Below are positions 36,571-46,456 of a stretch of 64,000 bases of DNA, in pieces. The stretch comes from Hypholoma sublateritium FD-334 SS-4 (lineage: Eukaryota > Basidiomycota > Agaricomycetes > Agaricales > Strophariaceae): NCBI GenBank assembly GCA_000827495.1, contig KN817630.1:29289-93288 (forward strand), written 5' to 3'. Position 1 is the stretch's first letter, and each line of letters starts with the position of its first letter. Both the position numbers and the translations under genes were made by a program. The notes beneath the pieces are model-generated. The model was not told the DNA's origin. It searched no databases and worked only from the letters and a program-made list of their open reading frames with translations.

Positions 36571-38328
36571 TTAAAGACTACCCGCCAACATCTCCAGCGC
36601 CTTCGCCACATCTGCTTCTGCGGACTCTTTCCAAGTCCACTCGAGCTCCTTGCTCACAAGCTCGGCGATCTCGTGGAGATTTTCAAACGGAATATTGGTG
36701 TCGCCCTCCTGTACATGCTCGAATCCGGGGGCCAAAAATTCGTACAGGCGGCCAGTCCTAATAGAAGCGGCCAAAACACTGTTGCCCCTCGGCTGACGAA
36801 CGCTGTTGTAGACCTCGGATATCTTGGGGATGAGCGCCTTTGTAGATTTCGGATGGGTGAGGAGCTTTGCGAGTATGTACGCGTCCTATAAAATAAAATA
36901 TACGGCTCGCATTCAGACTTATAGTAGGACAATAATGTACACGAACCTCGATAGCCTGTCCGGCTCCCGACCCTTGATGCGGGGGCATTGCGTGCGCCTA
37001 AAATAAAATAAAATTGCGCTTAGGAAATGTGAAGGGTGGTAGAGAATACAGAGAGACGCACAGCATCACCTCCGACAAAAATGCGACCGGAGGCATAGGA
37101 GTCTAAGGGGAGCAAATCTCCGATCGGCCACTTCTTGGGCTGCGAGAGGCACTGCAAAGGAAGCCCGAGTGATCAGATATATGAAAGTACGTAGTAACAA
37201 ATAATCGCTTACCTTCAAGAGTGCTTGGACTTCGGGCTCCCATCCCGCATAGGCAGTCAAAATTTCTTCCGGTTCGCATGTCGCTGAAATAGGAGCTTCC
37301 GAATATGGCGTGTTTTCCTTTTCCGGATTTCCAACAAACGCTGCTACGTTCACGAGCACCTTCCCATCCTCGTGCTGGACTGGATACACGATCAGATGCT
37401 TCAGTTTTCCAACATACTATACTCCAAATTTATGAGTACTCTAAGATGTCGTGACGATATTCAACTCACCATCAACGCAGTAGTGATTGTCCTGTGGCCG
37501 GGATATATAGCTTCTAGAGCTGCCTGTTCAATCAGACCACGATACACCATTGTACCGGTCCAGACGGGATCGAGCGACGCCGAGTGCGATAGGCCTTGCT
37601 TGATGAGTAGCCCCTTGCGAACCACGGATTTGATTCCGTCCATTCCGACAAGAATATCGCAGGTCGCGCTGGACCCATCGTGGAACTGGAGGTGTACTCC
37701 CCCCTCCGGCGTCTCTTCGAAAGAGGTTAGGCGCTTATTGACATGTACACTGGCAGGGTCGCATTTCTTCAGGAATGTCTGTTGAACGTCGGCCCTGTGG
37801 AATCCAAGTGCAGTTCCTGCGCCAATAATCAGTGTGAATATTGATTAATGATTAATGATATTTATAGTTACACACCTTTGATTTTGAGATCTTGGATATG
37901 AACGCCTTCTAGCTGGTCTGACTTGCGTAATTCCCAAGCAACATCTATTCAGAGAATATATCAGCTATTCCCCCGTATGTTGGAAAGGGTGTATACTTAC
38001 GCTCGCTGTTGTCTGGGAAGGAGGGAAGGAAGTGTCCGAGGGGCTCATCTAATTCGAGTTCCTGCATGATTTTCCAAGTGCGTGGCCACATTCCTATTCC
38101 AGCTCCTATTTCTGTAATATGATGTGCGCTTTCGTACAAGTTGATTTCCAGTTTGTTGCTTCGATCGAAAGCATGCAGCGCAGCCGAGAGGGATAGCCCT
38201 CCCATACCAGCACCTCTGCTTGATAGTCAGCAGACGGTATCGCGGAAATTACTCATTACTCACATAATTGCAACCTTGATCTTGGGCTCCTGGGTAGGCT
38301 CTATCTGTGTGCTGTTGTTCATAGCCAT
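36571..38328 (-). CDS. FAD-dependent monooxygenase (salicylate-hydroxylase-like), intact copy 1
   Basis: Predicted group A flavin monooxygenase (NAD(P)H- and O2-dependent aromatic or terpenoid hydroxylation). Starts at 38328 (MAMNNSTQIEPTQEPKIKVA). Spliced over about seven introns it has the dinucleotide fold KVAII..GAGMGGLSLSAALH, then EIGAGIGMWPRTWKIM, DVAWELRKSDQ, LGFHRADVQQTFL, the DG motif ILVGMDGIKSVVR, YPVQHEDGKVLVNVAAFVGN, and the second FAD motif around GDA..AHAMPPHQGSGAGQAIE. The C-terminus reads GFEHVQEGDTNIPFENL and ends LEMLAGSL. The second intact copy on the plus strand (54706-56463) is clearly a paralogue, and a fragment lies at 31296-31760. Substrate unknown; no obvious pathway partner lies directly next to this copy. 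Confidence 0.85.
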
Positions 38329-39109
38329 TATTAAATGCTATTCAAAGGTTTGGGGTGGTAGGAAGTGTTTGTTCGGTGTTCGTCTGTTCTGAGAGGTTGA
38401 TGTTGATGAGGGCCTGCATCGTCGTTCCTTCGACTTTATATGAATTCTTTGCGGTTAGATTCCAATGTTTTCGTCGACTGAAAGTCCCTTACATGAGTAC
38501 CCTGAGTCATTGTGCTTAATCTCTATTGCGAAAATCTCGCTGAGGCAGTAAGTGTTTAAATTTAGACGTCTATTTTAGGACCACCGCTTAAAATGTGTAC
38601 TTAGCCGCGGATACGCGGCTTGATTTTGGTGGCTTGGACCGCCGGGACCACTGAACGCGAGTAAGCAATCGAGAATGGCTCCGTACTCAGAGCATTATTT
38701 TGGGATTTGGGTGCACTCCAGCTTCGGATCCGGCGGCTGCATTGTGAAAGCAAATTGTGCAAGCCGCAAACACTTCCCTTTTCCATAATGTCAGTCCGAC
38801 AGTTATCTATATGGGCCTGCTTTGCCTCCTCGACACTGTTACCACCGGAAATAGATCCAACACCGGTAACACCTTTGCACTTCGTATCTCGCGTTGATAT
38901 CTGGTCACTTTCCTGAAGGGTCTGCAATACAGTCAGATATTATGTCTGCTACCGAGCTAGACTTGTGTCAGATTGATTAGGCTCTTTGCTGGGTGGGCTC
39001 ATATCTTTCCCGGATCGCACTTCTATGCAATCACAGGCAATCGCCCTCTATTCAAGGATTAATGTGTCTATATATGTATTTGATTAAAAGGTCGTTGATA
39101 ATACGGCTG
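38329..39109. other. intergenic, no gene seen
   Basis: Promoter side of the monooxygenase. A minus-strand ORF at 38601-38927 has no features I recognise. Confidence 0.35.
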
Positions 39110-39480
39110 CACTATCACGCTCTATTAGCCAATCCCGTTGTAGAGTGCAGTGTATGACATGCAAATATTGAATGAGACCTCTTTCCAACCTCTGTAAATT
39201 TTAAAAAGTTGCGTGAGTCATGAAGACACTTTATTACATTAATTATTCTAAGGTGTGGAACGCGTTTGCCGTATTTTGAGGAGAGATACAATCGTCCAGA
39301 GCTGCGAGTGGTCCGCAATTTTCTGGCCCTTACTAATGGACATGTCTGAGAGTACGACAAGCTAAACAATCCCCTCTAACTTTATTCCGGCTAATGGTTG
39401 AGAAATACTCTGCGCAGTACTCAGCGAGTTTGAGTCGGGAGTCGAGGAGTGCTGATGGGATCACACTTAGGATTACTAAA
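39110..39480 (-). repeat. diverged inverted repeat, partner at 30880-31280
   Basis: The reverse complement contains tcctcaaaatacggcaaacg and gaggttggaaagag...ctctacaacgggattggct, matching the plus-strand block at 31.09-31.28 kb. It lies about 0.8 kb upstream of the intact monooxygenase start. Confidence 0.6.
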
Positions 39481-39991
39481 TATAGCCGGTGCTAGGTTCG
39501 GAGCAAGCCCACGTGCTCCGGCCGCAAGCGGCGCCTTCGCAGAAGGGGCTGGGGACAAACTGCCAAAAACAGACAGGACGTTTGAACCCATCTCACACAA
39601 CTCACTCTCGATAAAAAACTCTGAAACTGTACAAGCAACAAGTAAATATGTTAGAATATGTATATATTCATTCTTGGAAAAAACTGTATACGCAAAGCAT
39701 CACTATCCAGCAAGCTATTTGTGTGACCCAGTTCCGAGGATCAATTCTATCAACCCTCATGCACCACCAATATTGCCCGCTGAGCTCTGAAATTCTGTAG
39801 AACAGCTTAATAGGCTACATATAGTATTATATCAGAAGCTAGGAGCAATTCATATTCTTCTTCAAAAGTTTCGAGGGTATCGTGTTGAAGCCGCTCATAC
39901 GTGACATTCGTGACAGTAAAGTCACTCTTAGCCAGAAATCGTCCAGTTCTGAAACCAAAGGTCTCGTTTATCTACGACGCAACCACTACAC
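39481..39991. other. intergenic, unplaced ORF
   Basis: A plus-strand ORF at 39449-39790 begins inside the repeat and has no family features. The last 100 bp read in frame into the DUF6589-like fragment, whose true start is unsure. Confidence 0.3.
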
Positions 39992-40453
39992 ATGCCAGAA
40001 GTTCTTGAGTATGATAACCAGTACTGGGAGAACCTGTTGGGAACCAGAGCCGACCGGTTGAGCCTCAAAATGCGCCTACATCTTATATTCTCCCTTGTGA
40101 TTTTCCTCCACATCAGCGTTGCACAGCTCATAACCTTTGCGTTTACATCTGAAATCACAGCAGTCAGGACTAGAGCTGCACGTTTTATGGGATATACACC
40201 TACCGCACATGGAGAGCACAAATTCCCACCAGCGTTCATCTTTCAGAGATGGTATGAAGCCTTTCCAAATGCACGACGGCATCTAGACGACATAATCAAG
40301 CCATATGCCTATAAAATAGCCCACAAGGAGAGCGATAACCTCATCAAAGACGAAAAATTGAGAATCAAAATCAAGAATCTTACCTTAAAGAACATTCAAG
40401 ACCTCCTCGATTACGTCCTGCGCGGCCCCATCGTTGACCTACGGTTGTTGTAG
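39992..40453 (+). pseudogene. DUF6589-like gene fragment, truncated
   Basis: A 153-codon ORF. ARFMGYTPTAHGEHKFPP, AFIFQRWYEAFPNARRHLDD, IIKPYAYKIAHKESDNLIKD and LTLKNIQDLL match the N-terminal part of DUF6589 proteins as I remember them. After IQDLL (about 40405) the family sequence stops, and the next codons are simply the reverse strand of the RecQ-like gene. No other DUF6589 sequence is seen downstream. So it is a fragment whose 3' part was lost at the junction with the helicase. It has the opposite arrangement to the divergent pair at the left edge. Confidence 0.6.
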
Positions 40454-41700
40454 ACTTTGGAACGTTGAATGTCACGACATATTTGACATCCGGAACGTTG
40501 CAGCCCATTCCGGCAGCATCGGTTGCGCATAAGATGCGAATTTCGCCCTTCTGAAACTGGGCCCAACACTGCTGTTTGGCCGCTTCGGACAGATCAGACG
40601 AGAACGCATGGGCGCATGGTCGAAGATGTTGCGGGAGGAGCTTTCGTAGGAATTGAACAGCCCCACGACAGGCGGCTTCAGAGTCAAAGTACAATATTGT
40701 CTTGTCGATATCGTCAATCACAGTGGTCACATTGAGGATTTCTGGGAGCAGGGCAAGGGTATCAAGCAAGAGGTTCTTGGGGTCGGTAAATGGTTGGACT
40801 ATAAAATACAAGTTAGACCTATCAGTCCACACGTCGAGCCCCCAAAATGGCCTGTTCCCATAACCGAGTGTGTCCCATATCAGATCAAACGTCGAGGTCT
40901 TGCAGGTTGCGGTGCAAGAAAAGAATGGTATTTCAAATCCGGTGTAATTGCGCAGGATGTGGAGTTTGCGATAGAGAGGGCGGAAGTCGTCGCTCCCCCA
41001 ATCCTCAATGCAATGTGCCTCGTCGACAACCAATGCCGTCAGGCGTCCACGAAACCGAGTATCCTTCCACAGCTTCATGAAACTATCGGACAGGGCCATT
41101 TCCGGGGACATGTAAACCATCGCTGATGTTGTCCGAGCTCGTTTCCAGAGTCCCACGGACTTTGTGGTGTCTTCGTTAATCACAATTGCGTCGATGCCCT
41201 TCGCTATTGCTTGATCAGCCTAGTAGATTGCGTTAATTGTGGAATGGTAATAAATGAATGTTTTATGATAGCTGACCTGGTCACGTTCAAGAGCCTTCAA
41301 GGGGCTGATGATGATGACCAGCTTTCCCGGTCCCCCAAGAACCGCCAGGGCTTCAAAAATGAGGCTCTTGCCGTAGCCTGTACCCGCACAGAGTATGCTA
41401 TCATAGCCCTGAAGTATTCGTCGTATGACGTGCACTTGCCATTCGTCGGGTGTGTACGAGAGCTGCAAGGTGTCGACGAGACGAGATGATATGGACGCGA
41501 AGGAAAGGTCGGGGGGTAGGGTTGTTTTTATGCCGCGCAGGCGTTGATTCCTCGTCGTTTTCCGTTTTCGTGGCGTTTGAGGTGCCGTCAGAGACGTAGT
41601 TGAGTTCGTGGTATGTGTGGAAGGTGTTCGTGGCCGCGGAGTAGCCGGGAGATTGACGTTGATATCTTGGAGGGGTCCTGATGGGACCATAACAGACATA
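40380..41700 (-). CDS. RecQ-like helicase, C-terminally truncated
   Basis: The chosen ATG is at 41700 (MSVMVPSGPLQDINVNLPAT); upstream codons are open but unsupported. One intron (about 41222-41278) joins SPLKALERDQ to ADQAIAKGIDAIVINEDTT. Motifs: I CAGTGYGKS, Ia IISPLKALERDQ, DEAH box VVDEAHCIEDWGSDDFRPLY, III FFSCTATCKTST, then LYFDSEAA, V ILCATDAAGMGCNVPD, and VI GQRWGRAGRNR. The frame ends eight residues later. The usual C-terminal region after motif VI is missing, and the DNA there belongs to a DUF6589-like fragment on the other strand. It is a different RecQ subtype from the gene at 1.8-4.1 kb (WGRAGR versus SGRAAR). The helicase core is complete, but the truncation makes function doubtful. 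Confidence 0.65.
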
Positions 41701-42076
41701 ACTGCACATGGAACGCGATTCCTGCGCGGAAACTTGGTGAGTACGTGTATATTTTGCACATGTACGAGATACGACGCACCAGATGTCAAAAGAGCGAGTC
41801 TACAGTACACAAAAGTGTGTGATATACGTAAGGGCAAAGCCCTGACTGAGTACTGAAAAAGAGGGCATTGTCAGTGTATTTCAGTGAGTCTGAAAATTGA
41901 ATTCATTACATTTACTTCGAATGAACCTGTCTACCAATTTTCAAAAACAGCGGGTACAAGTTGAGTGACCCATGCGCGGTTGAACGTCCTGCTGGTTTTT
42001 GGCAGTGACATCAGGGAAAAGTGGAAAAGTTGCTATCAGGTTGTGACAGCGGTCACTCTGTAACATCTTGCCACGC

Positions 42077-42094
42077 CGTTGTATCCAGTTATAA
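42077..42094 (+). repeat. short direct repeat, left copy
   Basis: Reads CGTTGTATCCAGTTATAA; the same 18-mer with one change recurs at 43082-43099 about 1 kb away, in the same orientation. Confidence 0.4.
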
Positions 42095-42878
42095 TCCATC
42101 ATAATCTTGCTGTAATTTTGATGGCGGGTGATCAGAATCTTGCAATATTGCAGTCCCTTGGCAGTCCCTTATGTTCGTCTACCATCCATTTAGATGCTAT
42201 ATATTTGTGATCCCAAGATGACTAGAATTGACAAAGTAGATACCATAATTACACATACCTTACCGAAACTTACCATTTATGTGAAATATTGCGAGTGAAT
42301 TATTTGTGCATTATCATTTGGTCACATTGGTGTCATCACTGGACTTGAGGACATCTCATCCACTGGGAACAAAGTTNGCGAACGCGTTCACTGAACTGTT
42401 ACATGTTCTTCACTTTACCTATTTAAAGTGGCCAATTTTTAGTCAGTTTTCCAGCGGCTGAATAAATACTAGAGNTTCGAAAACCTGTANTTGAACATTG
42501 TCTACTCATACTGTCATAGTACAGACACCCATCATTAAAATGTTTTATGGCGTAGCGGTAAGAAGTGTCCCGGTAACACATCAAATTTAAGTCCACGCTG
42601 CTGAGTTCGCCTCTCGTGGGGTGCAAATAAATTTAAGTGGAAGTCAATTTCATTGAGGAAGTCGCCTTTAAGGCATAAGCGAGTCCGATACAATAATTAG
42701 CTGTGCATAAATAATAAGTCAAGAACACGAGTGAGGTGAAACATTGTCGATTCACCGTAAATCAGTTATAAGTGGCCAGTACATACATAGAAGCTAAAGA
42801 CCTGGAGAGTCTTGGTGAGCACGCAAGTCAAGACTTAGTACAGTTGATGTTGCTTTTTTACCATAATTGTGTAGGGCA

Positions 42879-42894
42879 TTATAACCGGTTATAA
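42879..42894. repeat. perfect 16 bp palindrome
   Basis: TTATAACCGGTTATAA is its own reverse complement. It lies between the two 18-mer repeats. Confidence 0.5.
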
Positions 42895-43081
42895 CACAGA
42901 TAAATTGAGATATCACAATTCCAACTGAAGCCATGTATACGGAGGATGACCATTGGCACTCAGGATGATACCACATTATTACAATGACAGATTTGCTCTT
43001 AGCCATATATTGCCAACATAAGGTCTGTTGTAACATTTCAGCAGATTACAACAGTTACACCAAATTACATCAATTACAACG

Positions 43082-43099
43082 CGTTGTATCCAGTTACAA
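43082..43099 (+). repeat. short direct repeat, right copy
   Basis: Reads CGTTGTATCCAGTTACAA, one base different from 42077-42094. Confidence 0.4.
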
Positions 43100-43293
43100 C
43101 ATTCTCACGAGTTCCCTGATGGAGTCCCAAGCCCCTTCTGCGAAGGCGTCCTGCGGACGTTGAAATGTGCCCATATAAGGCTATGTTTACATACCAAACA
43201 TCTGCCGGCAGAAGGCGGCTTGGAACGAACCTAAGCCGGTGCAACTTTTCCTGCCGTTTTGAACCTTGACGTTGATTTACCGGAGAGAAACCA

Positions 43294-43920
43294 CCATGTT
43301 CGAGCACTTCCGCCGCCGGGTCTGCTTCCAGCTACTCTCAAACCCATCCATTCTCCAAAGGATCCGTTTATTCTGTTTCAGAATACTACTGGTTATGACT
43401 CAGAGAGTTTCTTCTCGGAATCAACAGAAACCAATGCCTTACGCTTCCTCCATAGGATTGATCATATTGGTTTGGTTTGAACCTTCCCATTCTCAAAGTG
43501 TTCGATTCTTTCGCAGTCCAGGGTTTTCAATACATTGTCCTAACCCGAATCCCGTGCGACACACTCCTCATCCAGTTCATTCGGAAGGCTGCCACTGAAG
43601 AGCAGATCGACGCCGTCATCAACTAAGTGCACACCGTCGTGCGGGGGCTCTGGACACCCTCGCCACCGGCGCAATATGCGGAGCTGTGCCACCCAAAGCG
43701 GCCATGGGCTGCCGACTGTCCTGGAAGAAATGCAGCACCTTATCGGGCCTCTCTCCATCGTTGGTCTATACGTACACCACACGTCGTTCATTGCGACCCA
43801 CATGCCGTGGACAGCAAACGGGCTGATGCTCCAGGAGCCAGAGAGCATGGGAGATGTGCTGGCAGATAACAAGCATGTCTGCGTCTACTTGATTTGGACA
43901 TTCTTGAGGCGCTCACTTTG
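43294..43920 (+). pseudogene. aminoglycoside-phosphotransferase-like kinase, copy C (dead)
   Basis: Third copy of the kinase at 28.5-30.5 kb, on the opposite strand. Recognisable pieces: MFEHFRRR start, SESTETNALRFLH, VFDSFAVQGFQYIVLTRIP, ATEEQIDAVIN followed by TAA where the others have GAA/GAG, SGHGLPTVLEEMQHLIGPL, LYVHHTSFIATHMPWTA and MGDVLADNKHVCVY. Several frame changes occur before and after VFDSFA. The sequence leaves the family just before the catalytic HCDLRPHN motif, so the active half is gone. More diverged than copies A and B, hence older. Confidence 0.75.
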
Positions 43921-44718
43921 ATACTTACAGCAGATTGCGTTCAGATGCCAACCAGAAAATTTCGGCGACCTCATGGCGTGGCTTAAGTTCTGGCCGGCGT
44001 CGAAGATTTTGCGCAACTTCCATGGGCACATCATGGGCATGGGCACTGTATCCTTCCCGTCTGACGATCTGTTTCTGGAGGCATTTGTACTGCAAAATAG
44101 TCAGCAGCTGCTATGCTCTCAGCTAAATATTTTCGATTGAATGTTTCCTCTCAAGGGATCGTTGTATGCCTCACACCGATTCCTCATACTCAAAAGGCAG
44201 CTACATCCAAGTTCCGGGTATGTGAGTTGCTGGAATAGTGTATAAATCCATGTGTGGCCGCTGCCCGATACGTGTCGCCGGAATACGGCCACGAGGAGTA
44301 CATGTTTAGATTACTGTACCATTTCGACTGTAGGTTCACGTAGGGTAGTTGATACTAGAGCTTGAATTGCCTCGAATTTCCAACGAATTTCTTTTTGGTA
44401 CTTACTTACCATCATTGGATTAGAGTCGGAGAGAAGTTGGAGAGAAGTCGGAGATGTTTGCAAGCCTTCAGACTCAAATCCGACCTCACGGTCAGGAACG
44501 GAGCCGGATTTCAGCTAACACATGCGCTCACTACTTAGTAAACGTACTTTTAGTCTTCACTTAGTCGCGGCGAAGGCCGCGCGACCGAGGTGTGACAGGG
44601 GAAGTTAAAAATCGGGCCCTTAGTATTTCAATCGGCGCCCGAATTGAAACTATGCTACTATCTTCGACACGAAATTGCAACTTCAACATTTCAACTGTTC
44701 GTCGGCCCCCTTTCCAGC
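43921..44718. other. intergenic
   Basis: A plus-strand stretch at 43960-44110 (NFGDLMAWLKFWPASKILR) reads protein-like but is not part of the kinase and not extendable. The rest is promoter region for the MYND gene. Confidence 0.3.
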
Positions 44719-45967
44719 ATGTCAATCCCAAATCATCAATACACCTCCAAAGCACTGATTTCCGAATGTAATCTTATCTGCGACGAGTTTTCAGAAAAAT
44801 ATGTTGAACAAATCCGGAACACGCTCTTCAGCGGCCAGGAAACCCAAGATGGGCCCTCAGATGTTGAGCTGTGGTTCAAAGGAGTAGCACAATGGCCAAG
44901 TGCTATTCGAAATACCAATCACAAAAGAAACAGTCGCCTTATTTCCTGGAAAACGGACACGAAATTCCACGCGGAAAATCTCTTCTTTCACAGTGTAGAC
45001 ACGTCGCGACTTCTACCAATGGCGCTCGCGGACGTCCGCGTTCAATGGTACGCGGACAAGGAAACATGGGGGTGGCTTGACAGTCGGGAGAAACAACACG
45101 ACATTGAGCCTCGAAAGACCTTCCAGCTCATGACACTTGCGGGGCTTGTAGGTGCTCAATATACTTACAAATCGTCTCCGCGCGTACTCATCTTTCCGAC
45201 AGATGTTTCCATTGCTTATCCTGCGAAATATGCATGATTGCGGAGGCGCGGACATTCCAATCGTAGTGACAAACTTGAAATCGGAAGATTTGGACCGCGC
45301 GCTTGACTACTGGGTTGAGTTGAGCAAGGGTGGGCTGTCGATAGCCGAACAACGCGAGAAATGTAGCTATTCCTTTATCGTCTCATGTCATCCGCTCATT
45401 TTCTTTCCAAGTCTACGAGATGGATAATTCTTGGTGTCTCAACGTCAAACCTTGCTTCCTGCAAGTCGATCTCCTTGTTCGTGCCCTTCTTTCCGATCCA
45501 GCGACGGAGTATGTTCCTCGCTTCATCGTCTTCATGTCCACCGCGCCAAACGTCAAAGCCCGAGCTCTTTTCACGGACCCATCCTACTGTCTACCCAAAA
45601 TTCTTTCTGAATCTTATCCTACTGGATGCGGCGGAAGAAATTGCGAAGACAAAGATTGCGGATTCTTCGATTTCTCAGCGTGCCGTTCGCTGGCGCCCAA
45701 AAGCAAGATCGTCCGACAAGACAAATTTCCCAAAGGTGTCGCGCGCTGCAACCTTTGGATATGCACCATCGAGGAGCCAGCGGGTTTTACGGGCCACAGT
45801 AAATTCAAGACTTGTCAACGTTGTGCAGAGGTCTTGTATTGCTCCAAGGAACATCAGGTATGTGTGTTCTATTATTAGTTGACGATCTCGCAAATTTGAA
45901 GTTCATCTATCTTTAGAAGATAGACTGGAAGTTACACAGGCGCGTCTGTGAAGCACGTCCAGCATGA
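44719..45967 (+). CDS. MYND zinc-finger protein
   Basis: Starts MSIPNHQYTSKALISECNLI at 44719 (open upstream to 44644 without an ATG). Introns at about 45150-45204 (AGL/MFPLLILRNMHD), 45363-45417 (EK/FYEMDNSW) and 45859-45917 keep the frame. The C-terminal MYND finger reads CNLWIC, then FKTCQRCAEVLYCSKEHQ and KIDWKLHRRVC, ending EARPA. MYND fingers bind two zinc ions and mediate protein-protein contacts. The upstream 300 residues (VQWYADKETWGWLDSREKQH, ADIPIVVTNLKSEDLDRALD) match no domain I know. This layout, an unknown N-terminal part plus a terminal MYND finger, is common and highly expanded in Agaricomycetes. It appears intact. Confidence 0.75.
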
Positions 45968-46456
45968 ACGTTGCATCGTGCTGCACCGACCCCTTGTTAT
46001 CTGTTGATGCTTGCCATGAAATCAGCGTCCGTGTCTGGGCCGTGTACAATGTAACCCACCACCTGCCCTGTCCGAATATCAAGCCGTATGATTTCTGGAA
46101 GGAAACGGCCCCCACAGAGCAGGCACCCTCATCCGTATTTGTTCAACAGCGAGTAGTGCTTGACTTTGAATGAAGCAGAGTTATCGTGGATTCGACATCA
46201 CGGTGAATTTGTTTCGTATCATCAGCCTCAAGGCAGCCCAGCCTCCATCCTCGTGGAGTATATGATCTCATGCCTCCTCACTTTGATATACACGCACACA
46301 CCTCGGGTCTTACAATACGGCCACGCCAACAGTTCAGCCTCAGAACATCCATCTGTATTCATTCAACGAAGCACAGCTCTTTGCATTTCAACCATCTCCC
46401 TTTACTTATCCTCCGTTTCTGTCATATCTCATCGATCCGTTCCGATTCCGTCATTT
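45968..46456. other. intergenic / promoter of the 46.5 kb gene
   Basis: The downstream ORF is open up to 46160, but that part (a hydrophobic, unconserved-looking stretch) lies upstream of the better ATG and is CT-rich like a 5' leader. Confidence 0.35.

Larger units (their letters stand above)
41701..43293. other. intergenic repeat-like AT-rich region
   Basis: No gene. Three isolated N bases (42377, 42475, 42490), two near-identical 18-mers at 42077 and 43082, and a 16 bp palindrome at 42879 suggest old repeat sequence. I could not define element ends. Confidence 0.35.

Noticed and set aside
46160..46456. In-frame extension of the 46.5 kb gene
   Set aside because: Open but starting at a non-ATG codon, hydrophobic and unlike the rest; it reads as 5' leader sequence.
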